From JALORV01 sp963780715 (GTDB lineage Bacteria > Pseudomonadota > Gammaproteobacteria > Burkholderiales > Burkholderiaceae_F): a DNA stretch of 64,000 nucleotides. The notes under the pieces were generated by a model, which made no database searches, had not been told where the DNA came from, and was given only the letters and a program-made list of their open reading frames with translations. How positions within the stretch are numbered: the first letter of the stretch is position 1; every line of letters starts with the position of its first letter. A program made the translations under genes and the position numbers. The stretch spans positions 1-64,000 of the forward strand of contig CAWADK010000017.1 in the NCBI GenBank assembly GCA_963780715.1. Direction: 5' to 3'. Shown here in pieces: positions 50,789 to 58,988 of this stretch.

Positions 50789-52655
50789 GTCGATCAAGGA
50801 TCCCGCGGGATTCTGGGCCGAACAGGCCGCACTGATCGATTGGAAGACACCGTTCACGCAGGTCCTCGATTACTCCCGGCCACCGTTCGCGAAGTGGTTC
50901 GTCGGCGGGACCACCAATTTGTGCCACAACGCGGTGGATCGTCACGTGGCGACGCGCGGCGACCAGCCGGCGCTGATCTACATCTCCACCGAAACCGGCG
51001 AAGAGAAGACCTACACCTTCCGGCAATTGCACCGGGAGGTGAACCGCATGGCCGGGATCCTGCAGGCGCTCGGCGTCGGCCGCGGCGATCGCGTGCTGAT
51101 CTACATGCCGATGATCCCGGAAGCCACGTTCGCAATGCTGGCCTGCGCCCGCATCGGCGCGATCCATTCGGTCGTGTTCGGCGGCTTTGCGGCCGTCAGC
51201 CTCGCCACCCGCATCGACGATGCACAGCCGAAGGTCATCGTCTCGGCCGACGCCGGTTCGCGCGGCGGCAAGCCGGTGCCCTACAAGCACCTGCTCGACG
51301 AGGCGATTGCGCTCGCCAAGTTTCCGCCGGCCCGGGTGCTGATGGTCAGCCGCGGCCTGGCCGAGGCCAAGGTCGTACCCGGCCGCGACGCCGACTACGC
51401 GAAGCTGCGCGCCGAGCACATGAACGACGAAGTGCCGTGCGTGTGGCTCGAATCGAGCGAACCGAGCTACATCCTGTACACGTCGGGCACGACCGGCAAA
51501 CCCAAGGGCGTGCAGCGCGACACCGGCGGCTACGCGGTGGCGCTCGCCGCCTCGATGAAACTGATCTTCTGCGGCAATCCAGGCGAGACCTACTTCGCCA
51601 CCAGCGACATCGGCTGGGTGGTGGGCCACAGCTACATCGTCTACGGCCCGCTGCTGGCCGGGATGGCCACCATCATGTACGAAGGCACGCCGATCCGCCC
51701 TGACGGTGGCGTGTGGTGGAGCATCGTCGAGAAGTACAAGGTCACGACGATGTTTTCGGCGCCGACCGCGATCCGCGTGCTGAAGAAGCAGGACCCGGCG
51801 TTCCTGAAGAAGTACGACCTGTCATCGCTGCGGCTGCTGTTCCTCGCGGGCGAGCCGCTCGACGAGCCGACCGCGCGCTGGATCGCCGACGGCATCGGCA
51901 AGCCGATCATCGATAACTTCTGGCAGACCGAAACGGGGTGGCCAATTCTGGCCATTCCTCGTGGCGTCGAGGCACTGCCGTCGAAGTTCGGCTCGCCGGG
52001 CGTGCCCTGCTATGGCTACTCGATCAAGCTCTACAACGAAGCGACCGGCGAGGAGATCACGGCTCATCACGAAAAGGGCGTGGTCGCGATCGACGGCCCG
52101 CTGCCACCGGGGTGCATGACCACCGTCTGGGGTGACGACGCGCGCTTCGTCAAGACCTACTGGACCACCATTCCCGGCCGGCAGGTCTATTCGACCTTTG
52201 ACTGGGGCATCCGCGACGAGGACGGCTACTTCTTCATCCTCGGCCGCACCGATGACGTGATCAACGTTGCCGGCCACCGCCTCGGCACGCGTGAGATCGA
52301 GGAGTCGCTGTCGTCGCATCCCAACATCGCCGAGGTCGCCGTCGTCGGTGTTGCCGACCAGTTGAAGGGTCAGGTTGCGATGGCCTTCGCGATCCTGAAA
52401 GACCCGAGCCTGGCGGACACGCCGGAGAAGAAGCTCGCGCACGAAGGCGAGATGATGAAGACCGTGGACAGCCAGCTTGGCGCGGTCGCGCGTCCGGCAC
52501 GCGTGCACTTCGTCAACGTCCTGCCGAAGACGCGATCCGGCAAGCTGCTGCGCCGCTCGATCCAGGCGCTGTGCGAAGGCCGCGATCCTGGCGACCTGAC
52601 GACGATCGAGGATCCGACGGCGCTGGAGCAGATCCGCAGCGCCGTCCGCGCGTAA
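50760..52655 (+). CDS. prpE: Propionyl-CoA synthetase / acetyl-CoA synthetase-like
   Basis: 631 residues of the ACS/PrpE family of adenylate-forming ligases. Motifs: ILYTSGTTGKPKGVQRDTGG (phosphate loop), DNFWQTETGWPI (adenine region), STFDWGIRDEDGYFFILGRT, and PKTRSGKLLRRS with the lysine that is commonly acetylated. It would form propionyl-CoA (or acetyl-CoA) from the free acid with ATP. The ATG at 50760 has GGAGGGAGG ahead, inside the response-regulator gene. A rho-independent terminator follows the stop. Confidence 0.92.
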   Translation: MAKYKEFHARSIKDPAGFWAEQAALIDWKTPFTQVLDYSRPPFAKWFVGGTTNLCHNAVDRHVATRGDQPALIYISTETGEEKTYTFRQLHREVNRMAGILQALGVGRGDRVLIYMPMIPEATFAMLACARIGAIHSVVFGGFAAVSLATRIDDAQPKVIVSADAGSRGGKPVPYKHLLDEAIALAKFPPARVLMVSRGLAEAKVVPGRDADYAKLRAEHMNDEVPCVWLESSEPSYILYTSGTTGKPKGVQRDTGGYAVALAASMKLIFCGNPGETYFATSDIGWVVGHSYIVYGPLLAGMATIMYEGTPIRPDGGVWWSIVEKYKVTTMFSAPTAIRVLKKQDPAFLKKYDLSSLRLLFLAGEPLDEPTARWIADGIGKPIIDNFWQTETGWPILAIPRGVEALPSKFGSPGVPCYGYSIKLYNEATGEEITAHHEKGVVAIDGPLPPGCMTTVWGDDARFVKTYWTTIPGRQVYSTFDWGIRDEDGYFFILGRTDDVINVAGHRLGTREIEESLSSHPNIAEVAVVGVADQLKGQVAMAFAILKDPSLADTPEKKLAHEGEMMKTVDSQLGAVARPARVHFVNVLPKTRSGKLLRRSIQALCEGRDPGDLTTIEDPTALEQIRSAVRA

Positions 52656-52670
52656 GCAGCGCTCTCGATC

Positions 52671-52712
52671 AACGGCCGCGGGCTCGCGTAAGCTCGCGGC
52701 CGTTTCCATTTG
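52671..52712 (+). terminator. Rho-independent terminator after prpE
   Basis: AACGGCCGCGGGCT (52671-52684) pairs with 52691-52704 (one G:T) around the 6-nt loop CGCGTA, giving a 14-bp stem. It is followed by TTCCATTT. It lies 16 bp after the prpE stop. Confidence 0.8.
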
Positions 52713-52722
52713 AGACTTTCCT

Positions 52723-53466
52723 GTGACCTTCAGCTACGCCTTGTCGGATCTGGTGCTGCCGCCGACGTCGCTGATCGTGTTGACGATTGTCGGCGCAGTG
52801 CTGCTGCGCCGTCGCAGGGGGCTCGGATTGACGCTGGTCCTGGGCTCGCAGTTGGCGCTGCTGGCATTCTCGCTGCCGGTCGTGGCAAACGCGCTGGCGC
52901 GCTCGCTCGAGCCGCCGCCCGTGACGGCCAGCGACCTGAAGCGGGCACAGGCCATCGTCATTCTTGCCGGTGGCAACAATCGCGGCTCGCCCGAGTGGGG
53001 CGGGGAGACGGTCAAGACCTACACGCTGCAACGCCTGCGCTATGGCGCACGACTCGCACGCGAGACGGGCTTGCCTATCCTGGTCACGGGCGGCCGGCCC
53101 GAAGCCAGTCGGTTCGCCGAAGCCGCCCTGATGCGCGACGTGCTGGTCCAGGAGTACAAGCTCGAGGTTCGCTGGGTGGATACCGAGGCAATGACAACCG
53201 GAGAAAACGCGCTGATGTCGGCCAAGCTGCTCAAAGCGGAAGGACTGACGCGCGTCGCCCTCGTCACCGACGCGATCCACATGCCACGCTCGCGCCAGGT
53301 ATTCGAATCGACCGGACTCGAAGTGATCGCCTGTCCCACGGCATACGCCGGGCAGCGTCCGTTCGCACCGTACCAGCTGGTTCCCGGCGCCGCCGCGCTG
53401 CATCTCTCGCAGAGTGCGCTGCGGGAATGGGTGTCGGGCGGCTACTACCTCTTGCGATACCGCTGA
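52723..53466 (+). CDS. YdcF family protein (DUF218)
   Basis: 247 residues. Two N-terminal hydrophobic segments (about 9-27 and 35-55) anchor a DUF218 domain: AIVILAGGNNRGSPEWGG, LPILVTGGRPEASRFAEA, TTGENALMSAKLLKAEG and ALVTDAIHMPRSRQVFE. ElyC/SanA/YdcF proteins of this type are linked to envelope integrity. GTG start at 52723; an ATG is lacking at this position. Lies downstream of the prpE terminator. Confidence 0.88.
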   Translation: MTFSYALSDLVLPPTSLIVLTIVGAVLLRRRRGLGLTLVLGSQLALLAFSLPVVANALARSLEPPPVTASDLKRAQAIVILAGGNNRGSPEWGGETVKTYTLQRLRYGARLARETGLPILVTGGRPEASRFAEAALMRDVLVQEYKLEVRWVDTEAMTTGENALMSAKLLKAEGLTRVALVTDAIHMPRSRQVFESTGLEVIACPTAYAGQRPFAPYQLVPGAAALHLSQSALREWVSGGYYLLRYR

Positions 53467-53489
53467 ACGTTCACCGCGAGGAGACATCG

Positions 53490-53888
53490 ATGAAGACCAA
53501 GCCCCTGCTGACACTTGACGATGCCAGGCGCATCGCCGCCGCCGCCGAAGCGGAGGCTGTGGCTCACCAGTGGAACGTCGTGATCGCCATCTGCGACGAT
53601 GGCGGCCACCTGCTGCTGCTGCATCGCCTCGACGGCGTGGCGCCCGTCTCGTCGATGATCGCGCCGGCCAAGGCGCGCGCGGCGGCGCTCGGCAAGCGCG
53701 AGACCAAGGTTTACGAAGACATGATCAATGGCGGACGCACGTCGTTTCTGTCGGCGCCGCTCGACGGGATGCTCGAGGGTGGCGTGCCGATCATCGTCGA
53801 CGGTCACGTCGTCGGCGCGGTCGGAGTCTCGGGCGTGAAGTCGAGCGAGGATGTGCAGATTGCGAAGGCGGGCATCGCGGCGCTGTAG
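53490..53888 (+). CDS. GlcG/HbpS-like haem-binding family protein (DUF336)
   Basis: 132 residues: TLDDARRIAAAAEAEAVAHQ, IAICDDGGHLLLLHRLDG, AKARAAALGKRETKVYED and a C-terminal GAVGVSGVKSSEDVQIAKAG. The family includes GlcG (glycolate locus) and the haem sensor HbpS. Metal or haem binding is not certain for this member. ATG at 53490 with GAGGAG 7 nt upstream. Convergent with the UMF1 transporter. Confidence 0.9.
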   Translation: MKTKPLLTLDDARRIAAAAEAEAVAHQWNVVIAICDDGGHLLLLHRLDGVAPVSSMIAPAKARAAALGKRETKVYEDMINGGRTSFLSAPLDGMLEGGVPIIVDGHVVGAVGVSGVKSSEDVQIAKAGIAAL

Positions 53889-53917
53889 CCGTCGCTCGAC
53901 CGGCACGGCCCGCAGTT

Positions 53918-55228
53918 TCAAGGAAGCGCGGCCGATGCCTCGGCCGCGCGGCGCCCCCGGGCAATGTCGATCGTCGCCAGCGCGAGCAGGCCGGCGACGA
54001 AGTAGAGCCCCGTGAGCACGATGCCGAGGCGATGGTTGTTGTCCGTCGCGAAGACCACCGCGCCATAGCTGATCGGCCCGATGATGGCCGCCAGTTGCGT
54101 CGCGAAAGTCCACAGGCCGTAGAACTCGGCGAGGCGCTCCCGCGGAGCGAAGAGCCCCGCGAGCGCGCGCCCCGCGGACTGGCTCGATCCCATCGCCAGG
54201 CCCGCGAGGTTGGCGGCGACCCAGAACATCGCGGCGCTGGTGGCCAGTCCCGCCACCGTCACCATCGCCAGCCACATCAGCAGTGTGAGCCCGAGGGCGA
54301 GCTTGTGTCCGAGCGCATCCTGCACGTAGCCAAAGGCAAATGCGCCAATCGCCGCCGTGACATTGACCACCAGCACCAGCGTCATCGTCTGCACGAAGGT
54401 GAACTTCATCACCTCCTGCGCGTAGATCGCCGCCAGCGCGATGACGACCATGACACCGGCCTGGTAGAAGACGCCACATAGCAGCAGGCGGGCGAAGTCG
54501 CGATAGCGGTCGATATGGCGCAGCGTATCGAAGAGGCGCGCCATGGCCTGGTGCACGAAATGGCCAACGCGCTCGTTCGCCTGCGGCACCGCCCGCTCCT
54601 GCACGATCAGCAAGGCCGGCGCCGCCGCGAATGCGAACACCGTCGCGGTGATGAGCATCGTGACCGGCACGAATTCCTGTGCCGTCGCGCCCAGCCCCTG
54701 TGCCCACTGCACGTAAGCGAGGCACAACGCGAGCGTGATGAGTCCGCCGACATAGCCGAAACCCCAGCCCCAGCCGGAAACCTTGCCCAGTGCTTCCGGC
54801 CGCGCCAGTTCAGGCAGGAAGGCCGCGACCAGGCCAACGCCGACCATGAAGAAGAAATTGGAAACGGTGATCGCGACCGTTGCCATCGCGACATCGCCGG
54901 GCCCGACCGCCGCAAGCGCCGCGGTTCCGGCAATGCAGCCACCCGTTGAAATCGCGAGCAACCACTTCTTGCGCGCACGCAGGTCGGCATAGGCGCCGAG
55001 CATCGGCATCGCCAGCATGACCAGCACATTCGAAATGCCGAGCGTCAGTGTCCAGGCAAAGGTCGCCCACTCGGCGTTAGCGGCGACGACGCCGACGAAG
55101 TAGGCGTTGAACACCGCGGTCAGCACGACCGTCGTATAGCCCGAGTTCGCGAAGTCGTAGCCGGCCCACGCCACCACCTCGCGCGGTCGGACACCGGGAT
55201 TGAGCGCAGCAGGGTCGAAGACAGGCAT
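53918..55228 (-). CDS. MFS transporter of the UMF1 family
   Basis: 436 residues with about twelve membrane helices. The N-terminal VVAWAGYDFANSGYTTVVLT and AMPMLGAYADLRARKKWLL match the UMF1 (Atg22-like) family of the major facilitator superfamily. The second half has GYVQDALGHKLALGLTLLMW and MGSSQSAGRALAGLFAP. Substrate unknown. The ATG at 55228 is preferred; TTG at 55237 is an alternative. Divergent from the Lrp regulator with 82 bp between starts, so it may be a target of it. Confidence 0.88.
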   Translation of the reverse strand: MPVFDPAALNPGVRPREVVAWAGYDFANSGYTTVVLTAVFNAYFVGVVAANAEWATFAWTLTLGISNVLVMLAMPMLGAYADLRARKKWLLAISTGGCIAGTAALAAVGPGDVAMATVAITVSNFFFMVGVGLVAAFLPELARPEALGKVSGWGWGFGYVGGLITLALCLAYVQWAQGLGATAQEFVPVTMLITATVFAFAAAPALLIVQERAVPQANERVGHFVHQAMARLFDTLRHIDRYRDFARLLLCGVFYQAGVMVVIALAAIYAQEVMKFTFVQTMTLVLVVNVTAAIGAFAFGYVQDALGHKLALGLTLLMWLAMVTVAGLATSAAMFWVAANLAGLAMGSSQSAGRALAGLFAPRERLAEFYGLWTFATQLAAIIGPISYGAVVFATDNNHRLGIVLTGLYFVAGLLALATIDIARGRRAAEASAALP

Positions 55229-55297
55229 CGCGGGCAAGCAGGGGAGGTTTGTTGGCGCATCCTACGTGAGGTCCCTCGGCGCCCGCACTTCCGTTCG

Positions 55298-55303
55298 TAT
55301 ACT
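55298..55303 (+). promoter_or_regulatory. -10 element immediately before the Lrp gene
   Basis: TATACT ends 7 bp before the ATG at 55311. If used, the transcript would begin at or within a few bases of the ATG, and no Shine-Dalgarno sequence is visible upstream, so the mRNA may be leaderless. No -35 is apparent. Confidence 0.35.
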
Positions 55304-55310
55304 GACGCGC

Positions 55311-55784
55311 ATGGCGAACAAGGAACTCGACCGCATCGATCGCCGGATCCTGGAGATCCTGCAGTCCGACGGCCGCATCACGAATCAGGATCTCTCGGAG
55401 CGCATCGCGCTGAGTCCGCGGGCCTGCCTCGACCGCGTGCGCCGGCTCGAGCGTGCGGGTCTGATCGCCGGGTACATGGCGGTACTGGACCCGCGCCGGC
55501 TCGGCGGGCTGCTGACGATCGTCGTCGAGGTAACGCTGAAGGACCAGACCCAGGCGACGCACAGCCGCTTTGAACAGCGCATGCGTGCCGCCGATGAAGT
55601 CATCGAGTGCTTCCTGGTGTCCGGACAATGCGATTACGTGCTGCGCCTCGCGTGCCGGGATCTCGATCACTATCGTGATCTCACGAACACGTGGACGGAC
55701 GACCCCACGCTTGGGGTCGAGAAGATCAGTTCCAAACCGGAACTGCAGACGATCAAGGCGTTCCGGGGCTACCCGCTGAGCTGA
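55311..55784 (+). CDS. Lrp/AsnC family transcriptional regulator
   Basis: 157 residues. A winged helix-turn-helix (about 5-65: LDRIDRRILEILQSDGRITN, DLSERIALSPRACLDRVRRL) is followed by a RAM/AsnC effector domain (GGLLTIVVEVTL, VIECFLVSGQCDYVLRLACR, NTWTDDPTLGVEKI). It is leucine-responsive-protein-like and probably binds an amino acid. Downstream on the same strand lies rocD, and divergent to it is a UMF1 transporter; either may be its target. Start ATG at 55311. Confidence 0.93.
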   Translation: MANKELDRIDRRILEILQSDGRITNQDLSERIALSPRACLDRVRRLERAGLIAGYMAVLDPRRLGGLLTIVVEVTLKDQTQATHSRFEQRMRAADEVIECFLVSGQCDYVLRLACRDLDHYRDLTNTWTDDPTLGVEKISSKPELQTIKAFRGYPLS

Positions 55785-55932
55785 ATCGCGCCGTGCGCTG
55801 TCGGCAAGGCATGCCGCCGAATCGGCGGAAGTCTGCTCGCCGTACAGCCGGTTCTGGCAGATTGGACAGCGCCGATCCGCCTCGCCCTGCTCGAGCACTT
55901 CATACACTGCTTGAAGTCAGACGAGGTGTGAA

Positions 55933-57186
55933 ATGGATGCGAGGCTCGGACAGGTCTTCAACGGACAGGCGGCGATAGCGCTGGAGCGTGCGTATGCGGC
56001 GCCGAACTACGCGCCGATCCCGGTCACGCTCGAACGCGGCGACGGCTGCTGGCTGTGGGATGCCGACGGCAAGCGCTACCTCGACTTCATGTCCGCGTAC
56101 TCCGCGGTGAGCCACGGGCACGCGCATCCGCGCCTCGTGAAGGCGCTCATCGAGCAGGCGCAGCGCGTCGCGGTCACGTCGCGCGCCTATCACTCGACGG
56201 TGCTGGGTCCGTTCCTGGCGAAACTGGTCGAGCTCGCAGACCTCGAATCGCCGGCACGCGCGCTGCCAGCCAGCGGCGGCTGCGAATCGGTCGAGACAGC
56301 GATCAAGGCGGCACGGCGCTGGGGTTATCGCGTCAAAGGTATCCCGGCCGGGCGTGCCGAGATCGTCGTCGCGCGCGGCAACTTCCACGGCCGGTCGTCG
56401 ACTGTGGTCGGCTTTTCAACCGAGCCCGGCTATCGCGCAGACTTCGGGCCGTTCGCACCGGGCTTCCGGCACTTCGACTTTGGCGACATCGCGTCGCTCG
56501 AAGCGACGATCACCGACACGACCTGTGCCGTGCTGATCGAGCCGATCCAGGGTGAAGCCGGCATCGTTCTGCCTCCCGCTGGATTCCTGCAGGCCGTGCG
56601 GCGCCTGTGTGATGAGCGCCGCGTTCTGTTCATCCTCGATGAAATCCAGTCCGGCCTCGGCCGCACCGGCGCAATGTTCGCCTACATGCACGACGGTATC
56701 CGTCCCGACGGTGTGCTGGTGGGCAAGGCACTCGGCGGGGGACTGCTGCCGGTATCCGCCTTCGTCGCCGTGGCCTCCGTGCTGGACCTGATGGAACCCG
56801 GCAGCCACGGCTCCACGTTTGGCGGCAATCCGCTGGCGGCCCGCGTGGCGCTTGAAGCCCTGCGTGTGATCGTCGACGAGCATCTTGTCGACCGCAGCCG
56901 CACGCTCGGTGAGCATCTCCTGTTCCGGTTGTGTGGACTCGACTCTCCGCTGATCCGGGCCGTGCGCGGCCGCGGGCTCTGGGTGGGCGTCGAACTGGAC
57001 GGCGCACGAGTCTCCGCGCGCGCTGTCGTCGAGCGCATGGCCGAACGTGGCGTGCTCAGCAAGGACACCCACGAGACCGTGATCCGCTTCGCGCCGCCGC
57101 TGACGATCAGCCGCGAATCGCTCGACTGGGGCATCGATGTCTTCGCCTCCGTCCTGGCTGAGTTCGACCCGCGGCGCGTCAGCTGA
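55933..57186 (+). CDS. rocD: Ornithine--oxo-acid aminotransferase
   Basis: 417 residues. Class III PLP aminotransferase converting ornithine to glutamate-5-semialdehyde. Motifs: FMSAYSAVSHGHAHPRLVKA, IPAGRAEIVVARGNFHGRSS, ILDEIQSGLGRTGAMFAYMH and the Schiff-base lysine in VLVGKALGGGLLPVSAF, with SHGSTFGGNPLAARVALEAL. The ATG at 55933 has GAGG upstream. It follows an Lrp gene by 148 bp. PutA (39303-42420) would take the semialdehyde to glutamate. Close relatives include acetylornithine and GABA transaminases, but the active-site context fits RocD best. Confidence 0.88.
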   Translation: MDARLGQVFNGQAAIALERAYAAPNYAPIPVTLERGDGCWLWDADGKRYLDFMSAYSAVSHGHAHPRLVKALIEQAQRVAVTSRAYHSTVLGPFLAKLVELADLESPARALPASGGCESVETAIKAARRWGYRVKGIPAGRAEIVVARGNFHGRSSTVVGFSTEPGYRADFGPFAPGFRHFDFGDIASLEATITDTTCAVLIEPIQGEAGIVLPPAGFLQAVRRLCDERRVLFILDEIQSGLGRTGAMFAYMHDGIRPDGVLVGKALGGGLLPVSAFVAVASVLDLMEPGSHGSTFGGNPLAARVALEALRVIVDEHLVDRSRTLGEHLLFRLCGLDSPLIRAVRGRGLWVGVELDGARVSARAVVERMAERGVLSKDTHETVIRFAPPLTISRESLDWGIDVFASVLAEFDPRRVS

Positions 57187-57373
57187 GTCGGGAAACCTGC
57201 CGGCGGTCCCTGGCGAAGGGGTTGCGCCGAAGTCGATCCCGAGCTCGCGCAGGACTTGCATGTGTCTCGCGCGCGAGGCAAGCGCCAACCATCGCCCGTG
57301 GGGGTGAGCCGGCTTCCCCCGGATGGGCGATCCCTGGGTCAGGCCCCGCTGTCGAAACTCCGTACAGGACCTG

Positions 57374-58156
57374 ATGGAGAACCCGATGCGGGCACTATCC
57401 CCTACCGATGGCAGCGCCGATGCCGTGCGCGAAGCGGCCGATGCCGCCCTGGCGCAGGACGACAACCGACTGGCACTCGAACGCGAGCTGGATCGCCTGA
57501 ACACAGCGATCCAGGGGTCCGCCGCGGCGCTCGGCCAGCACCTGTCATGGCTGATCGTGGCGCAGGCGTTCCTGCTGACCGCCTACATCATCGTGCTGGT
57601 GGGTGCCTGGAGCCTGCCCCTGCCGGGCAAGCGCTGGCTGCTCACCGGCATCGCGCTGTTCGCAATGCTCGCCGTCAGTTGCACCTATCTCGGCCTGCGC
57701 GCCGCACGCGATCGCGTGGGCCCCTTGAAGCTGCAGCGCCAGCGAGTCGAAGATGCGCTCGAGCGCGTGGCGGCGCGGCCGCCGGCGTTTGCCCGCCAGG
57801 GCACCGTGACGGCATTGCTGGCACAGGCGTCCACGCGGGGGCTGCCGCTCGCCATCGTTGCCGGCTGGGTCGCACTGACGCTCTACACGCTGGCACTGCC
57901 GCTGCCGACCGACAGCAAGACGCCAACGGCAGCGCTCGAATCGCGCACCAATGGCACGGCCGCACCGGCCGCCAAGGCCGCGCGGCCGGCCGCAGCGCCG
58001 GCTGCGAAGGCTGCGACCGGACCCGCGGTGGAGACAAGCGCAGCCCCGACCGAACCCGCCGCTGCAACAACGAACGACTCACCGCTGCTCGAATTCTTCC
58101 GCCGCGCCGTGAACACGCCACCGGCGGCCGAGCAGCAGGAAGGGATCAAGCCATAG
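57374..58156 (+). CDS. Membrane protein of unknown function
   Basis: 260 residues, not recognised. An N-terminal helical segment with NRLALERELDRLNTAIQGSA is followed by three hydrophobic helices (about 61-84, 92-113, 160-181). The tail (about 185-250) is a Pro/Ala-rich low-complexity stretch ending DSPLLEFFRRAVNTPPA. The ATG at 57374 has AGGA upstream; ATG at 57386 is an alternative. It sits alone between rocD and a convergent enoyl-CoA hydratase. Possible roles (scaffold, envelope protein) are guesses. Confidence 0.6.
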   Translation: MENPMRALSPTDGSADAVREAADAALAQDDNRLALERELDRLNTAIQGSAAALGQHLSWLIVAQAFLLTAYIIVLVGAWSLPLPGKRWLLTGIALFAMLAVSCTYLGLRAARDRVGPLKLQRQRVEDALERVAARPPAFARQGTVTALLAQASTRGLPLAIVAGWVALTLYTLALPLPTDSKTPTAALESRTNGTAAPAAKAARPAAAPAAKAATGPAVETSAAPTEPAAATTNDSPLLEFFRRAVNTPPAAEQQEGIKP

Positions 58157-58166
58157 CCGCGCTGGC

Positions 58167-58970
58167 CTACGGCGCCCAGGTCGGCTTGCGCTTCTCCATG
58201 AACGCCTGCACGCCTTCCTGCGCAACCTCATCGATCATGTTGCAGGCCATCGTCTGCCCGGCGAGCTGGTAGGCCGCATCGATGCCGGTCTCGATCTGGC
58301 GGTAGAAGAGTTCCTTGCCCATCGCGATGGCCACTTGCGGCTTGGCCACGATCGATGCCGCAAGGCGCGCGACTTCGGCATCGAGCTGGTCGGGCGGCAC
58401 GACGCGATTGACGAGTCCGCGTGCCTGCGCCGTCGCCGCGTCGATGAAGTCACCGGTGACCAGCATCTCGAACGCCTCTTTGCGACCGACGTTGCGCGAC
58501 AGCGCCACGCCCGGCGTGGAACAGAAGAGCCCCACATTGATGCCGCTCACCGCGAAGCGCGCGTCCGACGACGCCACCGCGAGATCACACATCGCAACCA
58601 GCTGGCAGCCCGCCGCGGTCGCAATGCCGTGGACGCGCGCGATGACCGGCTGCGGCAGGCGCTGGATCGTCATCATCAGCTTCGCGCACTGCGCGAACAG
58701 TCTGCGGTAGTAATCGACCGACGGGTTCGCCTTCATCTGCTTCAGGTCATGCCCCGGGCAGAAGGCCTTGCCCTTGCCGGCGATGACGACGACGCGCGCA
58801 CCGGTGTCTCCGGCGACAGCGTCGAGCTCCGACTGCAGCGCAGTGAGCATTTCCTCGGACAGCGCGTTGAACTGCTGCGGGCGGTTGAGCGTCAGCGTCA
58901 CGACGCCACGTTCGTCCCGCTCGTTCAGCACGTAGGGGTCCGCAATCGCACGGGACTCCGGAGCATTCAT
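58167..58970 (-). CDS. Enoyl-CoA hydratase/isomerase family protein
   Basis: 267 residues of the crotonase fold. An oxyanion-hole strand GKAFCPGHDLKQM and HGIATAAGCQLVAMCDLAVA are clear, with GINVGLFCSTPGVALSRNVG in place of the usual E-x-x-L-G-x-x-P-G-x-G hydratase loop. That loss of the first catalytic Glu is typical of ECHDC3-like members, so hydratase activity is not assured. It follows the acyl-CoA ligase on the same strand with 18 bp between, so probably co-expressed. Start ATG at 58970. Confidence 0.88.
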   Translation of the reverse strand: MNAPESRAIADPYVLNERDERGVVTLTLNRPQQFNALSEEMLTALQSELDAVAGDTGARVVVIAGKGKAFCPGHDLKQMKANPSVDYYRRLFAQCAKLMMTIQRLPQPVIARVHGIATAAGCQLVAMCDLAVASSDARFAVSGINVGLFCSTPGVALSRNVGRKEAFEMLVTGDFIDAATAQARGLVNRVVPPDQLDAEVARLAASIVAKPQVAIAMGKELFYRQIETGIDAAYQLAGQTMACNMIDEVAQEGVQAFMEKRKPTWAP

Positions 58971-58988
58971 GGTCGACTCCTTCGCTAG

